DNA of 64,000 bases from an uncultured Holophagaceae bacterium (GCA_903884655.1 CAISFO010000097.1:112430-176429), one strand, 5' to 3'; counted from the first letter of the stretch, positions 14,582 through 23,258 are shown. Notes: generated by a model from the letters alone, not told the origin. Numbers and translations: made by a program.

Positions 14582-15549
14582 CAGCGGAGTTTCTGGAGGG
14601 CGAGGGCCAGGACTACGATACCCAGAAGTGTAACGATTGCAATCAGGATGGGGCCCATGGCCGGAAGGCTGCGGACTTTGGAGGAAGCGGAAGTGTCCGG
14701 GACCTTGTCGAGAATGGCGGTATCGACCTCCTCCAGGTGGGTGAGGTCATGGATGAAGGCATGCAGGTCCGCGTGCCGATCCTCCATTTGGCGCTGCAGG
14801 GCCCGGGCCGCAACCGCTGCCAGTTGGGGCGAAACACCGGCGGCTTCACGGTCGAGGCGAGGCACGCCGCCCTTGAGATGCAGGGCCATCACGGCGTAGT
14901 TGTTGTCGCCTTCAAAGGGAACCCGCCCCGTCAACAGCTCGAAGAGCATGATCCCCAGGGCGTAGAGATCCGTCCGCTGGTCGCCCCGGTGGCCCTCCAC
15001 CTGCTCGGGCGCCATGTAGCTGGGGGTCCCCGCAGTGGCGCTGAGGTTGGCGTAGGTCACGCGATGGGCCGTCTTCGTCAGCGCCAGGCCGAAGTCCAGG
15101 ATCACGGGCTGGCCATTGTCCTTGATGAGGATGTTCTCGGGCTTGAGGTCCCGGTGGATGATGCCCATCTCATGGCAGTGGGCCATGCCGTCGGCAATCT
15201 TGATGATGAGGGCGACGGCGGTCTCCGGGTCCAGCGGCGCGGAGGCGGTGATGAAGTCCCGCATGGACTGCCCGGTGATCAGCTCGGTCACCAGATAGGG
15301 CGTGTTGTTGAAGCGGCCGGACCCCAGCCCCTTCTGGATGGCCGGATGGGACAGCGTGCTCATGACTTCCAGTTCCCGCTGGAACCGCTCGTACTGGGCG
15401 GGGTCACCGATGCTGGAACGGTCCGGCACCTTGAGCACCACCTCCTTGGAGGTCAGGAGGTCGAAGGCCCGGTAGACATCGCTCATACCCCCCTGGGCCA
15501 TGTGGCCCTGGATCCGGTAGTGGTCGAATTGATCGCCGATCTGAAGCAT
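14581..15549 (-). CDS. Ser/Thr protein kinase with C-terminal membrane anchor
   Basis: The 322-residue protein has a Hanks-type kinase domain at about residues 10-265: HMAQGGMSDVYRA glycine loop, VVLKVP Lys, HRDLKPENILI catalytic loop, ILDFGLA, and AGTPSYMAPEQ. A juxtamembrane stretch is followed by one C-terminal helix (GPILIAIVTLLGIVVLALAL) and a short basic end, so the kinase faces the cytoplasm. It lacks PASTA or other extracytoplasmic sensor domains. It lies nine bases after the PP2C gene and overlaps glnA by one base. The tight linkage suggests a role in nitrogen control, but the substrate is unknown. Confidence 0.9.
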   Translation of the reverse strand: MLQIGDQFDHYRIQGHMAQGGMSDVYRAFDLLTSKEVVLKVPDRSSIGDPAQYERFQRELEVMSTLSHPAIQKGLGSGRFNNTPYLVTELITGQSMRDFITASAPLDPETAVALIIKIADGMAHCHEMGIIHRDLKPENILIKDNGQPVILDFGLALTKTAHRVTYANLSATAGTPSYMAPEQVEGHRGDQRTDLYALGIMLFELLTGRVPFEGDNNYAVMALHLKGGVPRLDREAAGVSPQLAAVAARALQRQMEDRHADLHAFIHDLTHLEEVDTAILDKVPDTSASSKVRSLPAMGPILIAIVTLLGIVVLALALQKLR

Positions 15550-15558
15550 GGGTGCCGT

Positions 15559-16407
15559 CTAGGTAGAACTGCCGTTATCGAGGCTTTTCCTGATAAACCG
15601 AAAGGGGTTCAGGTTCTTGAAGCTGAACCCCTTTTCCGGTGCAGGGACCCTGGAGTCGAGTTGGTGAAGGCGCAGGGCGATCACCGAGAGATTATCGTCA
15701 CTATCGCGGTCCATCGCGAGGTCAAAGATTTGCTGTCCGAACACTTCCAGACTCCCGGCCGCCTGGGCCATCCGCCCGATCTCGTCATCCTGCACCACGG
15801 ACCAGAGCCCATCGGTGCAAAGGATGATCAGGTCCCCCTCCCGGACCTGGGCATCCACGATATCGGGTTGCACGAACATCTCGAGCCCCACGCACCGGTT
15901 CAGGACCGACCGCTGGCTGTGGGTTCGCGCCTTTTCCGGCGGCAGCAGGCGCATGCGCACCAGTTCGCCCACATTGGTGTGGTCATTGGTGAGGCAGCGC
16001 GTGGCCCCATCCCGCACCAGGTAGACCCGGGAATCGCCCACATGGGCCAGATGGAGAGTGTGGCCATGCAGGTGCACGGCGGTGAGGGTCGTGCCCATGG
16101 GCGGGAGGCGATCCCTCATGACCGTCTGGAGAATCTGGGTATTGGCATTCTGGACGCCCTGACGAAGGCGCTGAGCCACGCTGGCGCGAGGGCCCTGGTA
16201 GAAGGCCTCGAACAGGGCGTTGAGGGCGATGTCGCTGGCCATGCCGCCATTCGAGAACCCCCCCATACCATCAGCAATGCCGAACAGGTGTCCCAGCGTG
16301 GCGATGGGATGTTCCTCCTGTGAACACACCCGGATCGCATCCTGGTTTTCTTCCCGGACCTTCCCCACGTGGCTGAAGCCGTGGATTTCGATGTGGGGCG
16401 CTTCCAT
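15559..16407 (-). CDS. PP2C-family protein phosphatase
   Basis: The 282-residue metal-dependent phosphatase has the motifs GKVREENQDAI, FGIADGMGGFSNGG, MGTTLTAVHLHG, LAHVGDSRVYLVRDG, LTNDH, ILCTDGLWSVV and DSDDNLSVIAL, so the metal-binding Asp residues are present. It probably reverses phosphorylation by the adjacent kinase. A basic C-terminal tail of about 30 residues extends past the catalytic domain. It heads the phosphatase-kinase-glnA operon; an 89-bp gap separates it from the upstream permease gene in the same direction. Confidence 0.9.
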   Translation of the reverse strand: MEAPHIEIHGFSHVGKVREENQDAIRVCSQEEHPIATLGHLFGIADGMGGFSNGGMASDIALNALFEAFYQGPRASVAQRLRQGVQNANTQILQTVMRDRLPPMGTTLTAVHLHGHTLHLAHVGDSRVYLVRDGATRCLTNDHTNVGELVRMRLLPPEKARTHSQRSVLNRCVGLEMFVQPDIVDAQVREGDLIILCTDGLWSVVQDDEIGRMAQAAGSLEVFGQQIFDLAMDRDSDDNLSVIALRLHQLDSRVPAPEKGFSFKNLNPFRFIRKSLDNGSST

Positions 16408-16496
16408 CAGGGGTCCTGGATCAGGTCATGAACAAAGGTGCAGGGAGGGGGCTGGCAAAGGCCCCGCTCCCCGCAGAAATCCGACTGGCTGGCTGA

Positions 16497-18029
16497 TCAG
16501 CGTGTGCCGGCAGAAGGCTGCAGGCTGGGCAGGATGGCCTTGCCGGTCTTCCTGGAATTCCACCAGAGGTAGAAGGCACTCACCACACCCCAGCCGAGGG
16601 TGAAGTAGATGGCCCACCGAGTGGCATTCTTGCTGACCGGATCTGCCGCCGTGAGGCCGATGACCACGATCCCGACCAGGAGGCCGATGTTCCCGACCAG
16701 TCCCAGGAAGGGCACGATCGCATGCTTCGCGCTGTGGAATTCCTTTCGCCCGGAGAAGGCGACGAAGGTCAGGAAACAGATCAGGGCATACAGGATGAAG
16801 GTGCCGATGTTCGATGCCAGGGTGATGGCCGTCAGGGCTGTGGTATTGAGCACACCGATGGCGCCGATGATGGCCGAGACCACCACGAGGATCCAGACAC
16901 CATAGTGGGGCGTGGCATGCTTGCCATGCAGGGCGCCCAGAGGACCCGGCATTTCGCTGTCCTGGGCCATGGCAAAGCTGACGCGCACGGCGGTGTTGAT
17001 GGCGGCCAGGGTGGTGCCGAGCACGGCCAGACCCACCGTCACCGCGATGACCAGCATCAGGGCGAAGCCGTTGCCGCCCAGCATGGCGTCGCCAATCTGC
17101 CGGACCAGATCCCCGATGGGGGCGCTGGAAGCGGCCACCGCAGCCATGCCCGTGGTCTTGGTGCCGTCCGCGGCGATGTTGACGAGCTTCTCGCTCACGG
17201 CGTAGTTGGCGGCGAAGTATTCCAGCAGGTAGGCGAAGAGGCCCTGGATGACGAGGGAGAGCAGCACGCCGCGGGGGATGTCCCGCTTGGGGTTCTTGGC
17301 TTCACCGGCGAGCGAGGTGGAAGACTCGAAACCCACCAGGATCAGGATGGCGATGGTGGACTGGAAGAGCATGGCCGACAGGCTGTGCGGCCAGGTGATG
17401 GAGAAGCCCGTGGGGTGCGCCCATTGGGTGGCGCCCAAGGGGTTCTTCAACCGGAACATGATGGCCAGAACACTGAAACCAACCAGCGAAACCAGCTGGA
17501 TGATGTTGATGGCGATGGAGATGTTCGTGCTGCCGGTGATGCCGCGCACGGCGATGAAGCCCACGAACACCGAGAACAGCGCGGCGACCGCGATCTGCCA
17601 CGGAATGGAGAGGGTGACCCCGAACTGGCTGAAGATGTAGGCCACCAGCGTAGCCATGAAGGCCACCATGACGCCGGGATAGACCCAGTAGAAGAGGTGG
17701 GCGGCCCAGCCCGTGAGGAACTTGGAGATGCGGGCGAAGCGCTGGTGGTTGGTCTTGTCCCGGTCCAGGAAGGCCTTCTCGGCAAAGTAGTAGGAACCGC
17801 CGGACCCCGCCTCGGGGTATTTGCGCGCCAGCTCGGCGAAGGAGATCGCCGTCAGCAGTGCGACGATCAGCGCGGCGACGATGCCCGTCCACATGTCCGT
17901 GTCGCCACCCTTGTTGGCGGCCTGGATCTGGAACGTGATCCAGAGAAAGGCTCCTGGCGCGATCAGGGCCATCGCGTTGACGGTGACCCCGGTCAATCCG
18001 AGTGTCTTTTTAACTTCGGGCACTGCCAT
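16497..18029 (-). CDS. APC-family amino-acid permease
   Basis: The 510-residue protein has about twelve membrane helices. It starts KTLGLTGVTVNAMALIAPGAFLWITF, with the unwound-helix APGAF motif of APC transporters, then ALLTAISFAELARKYPEAGSGGSYYF, another family signature. LVGFESSTSLAGEAKNPKRDIPRGVLLSL is the conserved segment of helix 6. It imports an amino acid or polyamine. The adjacent sigma-54 promoter and enhancer-like sites place it in the same nitrogen regulon as amt. It may be cotranscribed with the downstream phosphatase-kinase-glnA genes, 89 bp away. Confidence 0.9.
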   Translation of the reverse strand: MAVPEVKKTLGLTGVTVNAMALIAPGAFLWITFQIQAANKGGDTDMWTGIVAALIVALLTAISFAELARKYPEAGSGGSYYFAEKAFLDRDKTNHQRFARISKFLTGWAAHLFYWVYPGVMVAFMATLVAYIFSQFGVTLSIPWQIAVAALFSVFVGFIAVRGITGSTNISIAINIIQLVSLVGFSVLAIMFRLKNPLGATQWAHPTGFSITWPHSLSAMLFQSTIAILILVGFESSTSLAGEAKNPKRDIPRGVLLSLVIQGLFAYLLEYFAANYAVSEKLVNIAADGTKTTGMAAVAASSAPIGDLVRQIGDAMLGGNGFALMLVIAVTVGLAVLGTTLAAINTAVRVSFAMAQDSEMPGPLGALHGKHATPHYGVWILVVVSAIIGAIGVLNTTALTAITLASNIGTFILYALICFLTFVAFSGRKEFHSAKHAIVPFLGLVGNIGLLVGIVVIGLTAADPVSKNATRWAIYFTLGWGVVSAFYLWWNSRKTGKAILPSLQPSAGTR

Positions 18030-18083
18030 GTTCCCTCCTGAGTTCAGAAAAGTGGTTCATCACTTCCATCAGGAGGGGATATT

Positions 18084-18097
18084 GCAACGGGGATGCC
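18084..18097 (-). promoter_or_regulatory. Sigma-54 (-24/-12) promoter of the APC permease gene
   Basis: On the minus strand GGCATCCCCGTTGC, followed by AA, has GG and GC separated by ten bases. It matches the GGCAYGNNNNTTGCWW consensus except at one spacer base. It lies 54 bp before the permease start. The pair C sites begin 92 bp upstream of its -24 element, the same geometry as at the porin-amt-glnK promoter. Confidence 0.75.
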
Positions 18098-18188
18098 TGA
18101 ACCCAGGATCGACCCATTCTATTTTCAAGCTTATTTATTTAAGTATTTAGGTCATGGCTTAAGGAAAAATCAGGACAGCTTGGCGCAT

Positions 18189-18228
18189 ACAAAATTGTAA
18201 TTAGAGCAATTAAAACATTCAATTTTGT
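18189..18228. promoter_or_regulatory. Activator binding-site pair C (ACAAAATTGT and TCAATTTTGT)
   Basis: ACAAAATTGT at 18189-18198 sits inside the palindrome TACAAAATTGTA. TCAATTTTGT at 18219-18228 differs from the consensus at one base. The starts are 30 bp apart. They lie between the permease promoter and the end of the activator gene, at enhancer distance from the promoter. Confidence 0.6.
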
Positions 18229-18263
18229 ATGATTCATGAATCAGGCGAATGGCCCCACAGCCT

Positions 18264-19805
18264 TCAGGGCGTCTTGAACCGCTCGGGCTCGAGGTCGTAC
18301 TTCTTGATCTTGTAGTTGAGGATCCGCTCCGTGGTCCGCAGCAGCCGAGCCGCCCGGGCACGGTTGCCCCGGGCCGATTTCAAGGTGTCCTGCAGCAGAT
18401 CTCTTTCGAAGGCCGCCACCGCATCTCCCAGACCGATGGAAGGCAGGGTCCCTGACACTTCGGCGGTCTGAAGGGAGGGTGGCAGATGGTGCGCGTGGAT
18501 CACGCCGCCTTCCGAGACGAGGATGGCCCGCTCGATGGCGTTCTCCAGTTCGCGCACATTGCCGGGCCAGTGGTAGGCCACCAGCATGTCGATGGCCGAG
18601 GTCGAGATGCGGCGCACATCCTTGCCCTGGGCCGCGGAGATCTTCTCCACGAAGTGGTCCGCCAGCAGCAGGATGTCCGCCTGGCGTTCCCGCAGGGGGG
18701 GCATGAAGAGCTCGAAGACGTGCAGGCGGTAGTAGAGATCCTCCCGGAAGCTCCCGTTCTTCACGGCAGACTCCAGATCGCGGTGGGTGGCGGTGATGAG
18801 GCGCACATCCACCTGAATGGGCTTCACCCCACCGAGCCGCTCGAATTCCCGCTCCTGCAGCACCCGCAGCAGCTTCACCTGGGTGGCTGGCGACAGTTCG
18901 CCCACTTCATCGAGGAACAAGGTGCCGCCGTGGGCCAGCTCAAAGCGCCCCTTCTTCTGGTGCCGGGCGTCGGTGAAGGCACCGGGTTCGTAGCCGAACA
19001 GCTCGGATTCGATCAGGTTCTCCGGCAGGGCGCCGCAGCTCACCTTGATGAAAGGCTTGTCCGCCCGGGGCGAGTTGTAGTGGAGGGCATGGGCCACCAG
19101 CTCCTTGCCCGTGCCGGATTCGCCCCGGATGAGCACGGTGGTGCTGCTGGGCGCGGCCTGGGCCACGGCCTCGTAGACCCGCTGCATCGCGTGGCTGTGG
19201 CCGATGAGGTGGCGCAGGTCGTAGCGCTCCCGCAGCTCCAGGCGCAGCTGCTGGTTCTCCTCCGCCAGCCGCTGCCGGTCCGCCGCCACCAGCTTGGCCA
19301 CCTTCATGGCCAATCCCACCATGGACGCCGCAATCTGGATCACTTTCGTATCCCGGTCGTAGTCCCGGTATTGGTCATAGGGCACGGTGAGGCAGAGGGT
19401 CCCGGCCGTCTTGCGGTCCAGGAAGACCGGCACGCAGAAGAAGGAGAGCTCCGTCTTCTTGCGTTTCTGCTCCCTCAGCACCCCGGTCCGATCCAGGAAC
19501 AGCGGCTCCTGGCTGGCCTGGGGCAACACCACAGCCTTCCCGCTGGCCAGCACCCGGCCATTGATCCCCTCGCCGGCCTTGTAGTGCGCCCGTTCCGTGG
19601 CCTGCTGGGAAAGCCCCCGGGCCGCTTCGATCCGCAGTCCCTTCCCCTCCTCATCCGCCAGCAGAATCGCCCCGTTCAAGGCGCCGAAGGCTTCGGCCAG
19701 GATCTCCAGCACCCGGGGGAGGGCCGAGCGGATGTCGGAGGCGGCCAGAGCATGGCTCAGCTCCAGCAGTGGCGAGAGTCGATGGACATCTTCGGGGGTG
19801 GACAT
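18264..19805 (-). CDS. Sigma-54-dependent activator, GAF-AAA-Fis (NifA-like), with GAFTDA loop
   Basis: The 513-residue regulator has an N-terminal GAF domain (about 20-170), a short coiled linker rich in Glu and Arg (about 175-197), an AAA+ domain and a C-terminal Fis-type helix-turn-helix ([24 protein letters not shown]). The AAA+ domain has Walker A GESGTGKE at 228-235, Walker B GGTLFLDE at 293-300, the [22 protein letters not shown] segment and [11 protein letters not shown]. The sigma-54-contacting loop reads GAFTDA at 275-280 instead of GAFTGA. The gene lies between the APC permease and DAHP synthase genes, with its own putative binding sites at its start. It is the best candidate activator of the nitrogen promoters; the GAF ligand is unknown. 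Confidence 0.9.
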   Translation of the reverse strand: MSTPEDVHRLSPLLELSHALAASDIRSALPRVLEILAEAFGALNGAILLADEEGKGLRIEAARGLSQQATERAHYKAGEGINGRVLASGKAVVLPQASQEPLFLDRTGVLREQKRKKTELSFFCVPVFLDRKTAGTLCLTVPYDQYRDYDRDTKVIQIAASMVGLAMKVAKLVAADRQRLAEENQQLRLELRERYDLRHLIGHSHAMQRVYEAVAQAAPSSTTVLIRGESGTGKELVAHALHYNSPRADKPFIKVSCGALPENLIESELFGYEPGAFTDARHQKKGRFELAHGGTLFLDEVGELSPATQVKLLRVLQEREFERLGGVKPIQVDVRLITATHRDLESAVKNGSFREDLYYRLHVFELFMPPLRERQADILLLADHFVEKISAAQGKDVRRISTSAIDMLVAYHWPGNVRELENAIERAILVSEGGVIHAHHLPPSLQTAEVSGTLPSIGLGDAVAAFERDLLQDTLKSARGNRARAARLLRTTERILNYKIKKYDLEPERFKTP

Positions 19806-19828
19806 GAAAACTCCAACATCATTCGATT

Positions 19829-19868
19829 ACAAAATTGTATCACCAAGTTCATTCATCAACATTTTTGT
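19829..19868. promoter_or_regulatory. Activator binding-site pair D (ACAAAATTGT and ACATTTTTGT)
   Basis: Two exact consensus sites begin at 19829 and 19859, 30 bp apart, 23-63 bp upstream of the activator's own start codon. They are so close to the start that binding would likely cover the transcription start or promoter, which suggests autorepression. No sigma-54 element is seen downstream of them. Confidence 0.55.
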
Positions 19869-20101
19869 ATGATTTAACGATTCCTTCTTAGCCAGAGGCT
19901 GAAGGCCGAAGTGATGGAGAACCCCTCAAACACAAGGCGTCCATCCCTACCCCCAGCTTGACGACCCGGGTCCACTGCTCCAGGATGAAGGCCTTGGGAA
20001 CGCCCATGGTTCCTCGATCTGCCAAGCCTTCCCAGCCCTGCTCTGCGATGCCTCACGGCTTGGTCAGAGCTGATTTCGAGGTTCAGCCCCCCTTCCGGAC
20101 A
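19869..20101. other. Gene-free stretch upstream of DAHP synthase
   Basis: This is most of the 349-bp gap between the divergent activator and DAHP synthase genes. The short ORFs here have no convincing ribosome sites or similarity. I see no leader peptide rich in aromatic residues that would support classical attenuation. It probably holds the promoters for both flanking genes, but I could not assign -10/-35 elements confidently. Confidence 0.4.
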
Positions 20102-20130
20102 CCCCGATCCGATCCAGGGATCGGGGTTTT
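20102..20130 (+). terminator. Hairpin with U-tract just upstream of the DAHP synthase start
   Basis: CCCCGATCC and GGATCGGGG form a perfect 9-bp stem with a seven-base loop, followed by TTTT. It ends 24 bp before the DAHP synthase ATG. No plus-strand gene ends nearby, so it may be an attenuator in the DAHP synthase leader rather than a terminator of an upstream gene. Confidence 0.5.
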
Positions 20131-20154
20131 CATTCCCTGCGGAAAGCCCAGATC

Positions 20155-21222
20155 ATGACCCACCAGGACCTTGAGAACCTCAATATTGAAGCCTTCGATC
20201 GGATGCCCTCCCCCGGCGAGATTCATGCGGCCCTCCCGGTTTCCGACGAGGTGGCCGCCACGGTGGCCACCGGTCGCCGCGATCTCTCCCGCATCCTGAG
20301 CCGCCAGGACCCACGCCTCATGGTGGTGGTGGGGCCCTGCAGCATCCATGACCCCGTGGCGGGCCTCGACTACGCTCGGCGACTCAAAACCCTGGCGGAT
20401 GAAGTCTCAGACACCCTGCTGCTGGTCATGCGGGTCTACTTCGAGAAGCCTCGCACGGCGGTGGGTTGGAAGGGCTTCATCAACGATCCCCGGATGGACG
20501 ACTCCTTCCACATCGAGGAGGGCGTGCGGCGCTCCCGGGAATTCCTGCTCCGCATCGGCGAGATCGGCCTCCCCGCCGCCACCGAGGCCCTGGATCCCAT
20601 CACGCCGCAGTACCTGGGTGACCTCATCGCCTGGACCGCCATCGGCGCGCGTACCTCCGAGTCCCAGACGCACCGGGAGATGTCCAGCGGCCTCTCGACG
20701 CCGGTCGGCTTCAAGAACGCCACGGACGGCGACCTCAGCGCGGCCACCAACGGCATCCTGTCGGCCTCCCACCCCCACAGCTTCCTGGGCATCAACGATC
20801 AGGGCCTGGCGGCCATCGTGCGCACCCGGGGCAACGCCCAGGGGCACCTGGTCCTGCGCGGCGGCAGTGGCCGCCCCAACTACGACACCGTCAGCATCTC
20901 CCTGGCTGAAGCCGCGTTGCGCAAGGCGGGTCTGCCCGAGAACATCGTGGTGGACTGCTCCCACGCCAACAGCCTGAAGAACCCCAAGCTCCAGCCCCTG
21001 GTCCTGCAGGATTGCGCCCACCAGATCCTCCGGGGCAACCGTTCCATCATCGGGGTCATGGTCGAGAGCTTCATCGAGGAGGGCAACCAGCCCATCCCTT
21101 CGGACCTCTCCACCCTCAAGTACGGCTGCTCCGTGACCGACGCCTGCCTCGGCTGGGACGACACCGTGAGCATGCTGAGAGCTACGCGTGCCCTGCTGAA
21201 GGACATCCTGCCGATGCGCTGA
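20155..21222 (+). CDS. 3-deoxy-7-phosphoheptulonate synthase, class I (AroF/G/H type)
   Basis: The 355-residue enzyme condenses phosphoenolpyruvate and erythrose-4-phosphate, the first step of aromatic amino-acid synthesis. Motifs are the class I signature VVVGPCSIHDP, the RVYFEKPRTAVGWKG substrate-site segment, GIGARTSESQTHREMSSGLSTPVGFKN, LRGGSGRPNYD, the metal-site VDCSHANSLKN and the terminal KYGCSVTDACLGWDDT. Length matches the E. coli isozymes. The isozyme type and its feedback inhibitor cannot be called from sequence alone. A hairpin with a U-tract precedes the start, so expression may be attenuated. Confidence 0.93.
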   Translation: MTHQDLENLNIEAFDRMPSPGEIHAALPVSDEVAATVATGRRDLSRILSRQDPRLMVVVGPCSIHDPVAGLDYARRLKTLADEVSDTLLLVMRVYFEKPRTAVGWKGFINDPRMDDSFHIEEGVRRSREFLLRIGEIGLPAATEALDPITPQYLGDLIAWTAIGARTSESQTHREMSSGLSTPVGFKNATDGDLSAATNGILSASHPHSFLGINDQGLAAIVRTRGNAQGHLVLRGGSGRPNYDTVSISLAEAALRKAGLPENIVVDCSHANSLKNPKLQPLVLQDCAHQILRGNRSIIGVMVESFIEEGNQPIPSDLSTLKYGCSVTDACLGWDDTVSMLRATRALLKDILPMR

Positions 21223-21332
21223 CCCTTCCTCTGGACCCGCGCTGGGGTGCCAGTCCAACCCTGGAGGAGAACCCATGCCCTTGCGCCAGGCACCCCTGTG
21301 GTTCAGGATGGGCCGGCGCAGTGGGGAATCCC

Positions 21333-21794
21333 ATGGGCTGGTACCGGATGCTGTTGAGCTTGATCGCCTGCCTATGGCTGGCCGGATGCGCAGATCAGAA
21401 GACGGCCAAGGTGACCGTCAAGTTCGATATCGTCGGCGGCGACAATTCATTCGGAGCCACGATCTACGCCCAGGAAGTCACTTCGGGCCAGACCCTGCTC
21501 TTCCCGTACGGGCCCCACACGCCCTACATCGCCCTGGATCTCCCGGCTCCTGGAAGGTACGTGTTCTACGCCCGCCTCGTCGAAGCCCCGGATGACTACC
21601 ACTACGGCTACACCAGCGAGTCACCGGCTGCCTACGGGCATGGCACCCGAGGCGGCACCCAGGATCCCGCCAAGGCCAGCCTCATTGCGGTCGACACGAA
21701 GCCCGGAGGCCACTACAAGGCCTACATCAACGACTACCGGGCCATCCTTCCGGTGCCAGGAGGGCCGGTAAAGGTGCCCTGGCGCCTGGAGTAG
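21333..21794 (+). CDS. Lipoprotein of unknown function
   Basis: The frame from ATG 21333 encodes 153 residues. A lipoprotein signal (MLLSLIACLWLAGC) puts the lipobox Cys at about residue 20. The mature part is about 130 residues, beta-rich (VTVKFDIVGGDNSFGATIYAQEV), with YHYGYTSESPAAYGHGT rich in Tyr and Gly. It probably sits in the periplasm or outer membrane. Ribosome-site support is weak, and ATG 21348 is a possible alternative. No family recognised. Confidence 0.6.
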   Translation: MGWYRMLLSLIACLWLAGCADQKTAKVTVKFDIVGGDNSFGATIYAQEVTSGQTLLFPYGPHTPYIALDLPAPGRYVFYARLVEAPDDYHYGYTSESPAAYGHGTRGGTQDPAKASLIAVDTKPGGHYKAYINDYRAILPVPGGPVKVPWRLE

Positions 21795-21818
21795 CGCCCT
21801 CGTTTCCGCCAGCGCCAA

Positions 21819-23258
21819 TCAGCGCTTCCCCGACAGCAGGTTCTTTGCCAGCTTGCCCAGCCTGGCCACGTCCACCTCCGCCTTGTCCGACCAGCAGGAG
21901 GCGTTGAGGCGCACGAAGTCGTTGAACTTGTGGGTTGGGGAGAAGATGTAGCCCGGGGCAATGGCGATGAAGGCCCGGAGTGCCTCCTGGTAGAGCAGCA
22001 TGGAGTCCAGCTTCCCCGGCAGCTGCACCCAGAGGACGAAGCCCCCGCCCGGTTCCGTGATCCGGGTGCCCTCGGGGAAGTGGTGGAGGATCGCCGCCGA
22101 CATCAGCTCCACCTTCTGGGCGTAGGCCCGGCGGATCTTCCGGAGGTGGTGGTCGTAGCCGCCGCTTTCGAGAAAGCGGGCGATGGTCAGCTGGGGCAGG
22201 ACGGAGGTGCGGATGTTCAAAGCGTACTTCTGGCACTGCACTTCCCGGTAGAACCGTCCCGGTGCCACCCAGCCGATGCGGAAGCCCGGCGAGATGTCCT
22301 TGGAGAAGGAGGAGCAGAGCATCACCAGACCATCCTTGTCGAAGGACTTGGCGACCTGCGGCCGGCGGTCGGAAAAGTGCAGCTCTCCATTGATGTCATC
22401 CTCGATGAGCGGAATCTCCCGGGCACTGAGGATCTCCACCAGTTCCCGCTTGTCCTCGTCCTCCATGAGGCTCCCTGTGGGGTTGCTGAAGTTCGTCATG
22501 GCCACCACGGCCTTGATGGGGTGGTTCTCCACCGCGAAGCGCAGGGCGTCCAGGCTCAGCCCCTTGCGAGGATGGGAGGGGATCTCGATCACCCGCAGGT
22601 GCAGGGACTCGATGGCCAGCAGGATGCCGAAGTAGGCGGGCGACTCGATGGCCACCAAATCGCCGGGTTTGCAGACCGCCTGCAGGCAGATGTGCAGCGC
22701 CTCCGTGCAGCCTGCGGTGATGACAATCTCGCTGGGCGAGATGTCGCAGCCGTAGCTGAAGGCCCGCTGGGCCACCTGGATGCGCAGGTCCTCCCGGCCC
22801 TGCACCGCTTCGCCGACGTGGTGGGGGAACTTCCCGTCCCGCGCCAGTTCCGCCAGGATGCGGTTCAGCTTGGTGCTGGGGAGCAGGTCCGGGTCAGGCA
22901 GGGCCGCGCCGAACTGGGCGAAATCGAGGTTGATGGTGTCGTGGATGAGGCGGAGGGAGACTTCATCGATGCTGATGCTGGTGGGATCGCCCTGCAGCGG
23001 CTCGAAGTCCGGCTCAGGCAGCGGCTTCCGGGACTGGAGCTTCACGTAGTAGCCGGACTGGGGGCGGGCCTCGATGATGCCGCGGGTCTCCAGCACCTGG
23101 TAGGCCTGGAGCACTGTCGAAAAGCTGATGCCACGCTGCACACTGGATTCCCGGATTGAGGGAATCCGGCTGTTCACGGGAAAGGTGCCCGCGCGGATCT
23201 GACCCTCCAGCTCCTGGGCGAAGCGCTCGTACAGTGGGCTCTTCTTGGGTTCTTTCAT
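21819..23258 (-). CDS. MocR/PdxR-type regulator (GntR HTH fused to aminotransferase-like domain)
   Basis: The 479-residue protein has an N-terminal winged-helix domain (YERFAQELEGQIRAGTFPVNSRIPSIRESS) at about residues 8-75. It is fused to a type I aminotransferase fold with AGCTEALHICLQAV, NPTGSLMEDEDKRELVEI, the LIEDDINGEL Asp region and the PLP-lysine segment SSFSKDISPGFRIGW. MocR regulators use PLP and an amino-acid-like ligand to control a divergent target. Here the divergent gene is a DUF2917 protein, and the shared intergenic region carries repeated TAACAGT motifs and a palindrome that are likely operators. The ligand is unknown. Confidence 0.9.
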   Translation of the reverse strand: MKEPKKSPLYERFAQELEGQIRAGTFPVNSRIPSIRESSVQRGISFSTVLQAYQVLETRGIIEARPQSGYYVKLQSRKPLPEPDFEPLQGDPTSISIDEVSLRLIHDTINLDFAQFGAALPDPDLLPSTKLNRILAELARDGKFPHHVGEAVQGREDLRIQVAQRAFSYGCDISPSEIVITAGCTEALHICLQAVCKPGDLVAIESPAYFGILLAIESLHLRVIEIPSHPRKGLSLDALRFAVENHPIKAVVAMTNFSNPTGSLMEDEDKRELVEILSAREIPLIEDDINGELHFSDRRPQVAKSFDKDGLVMLCSSFSKDISPGFRIGWVAPGRFYREVQCQKYALNIRTSVLPQLTIARFLESGGYDHHLRKIRRAYAQKVELMSAAILHHFPEGTRITEPGGGFVLWVQLPGKLDSMLLYQEALRAFIAIAPGYIFSPTHKFNDFVRLNASCWSDKAEVDVARLGKLAKNLLSGKR

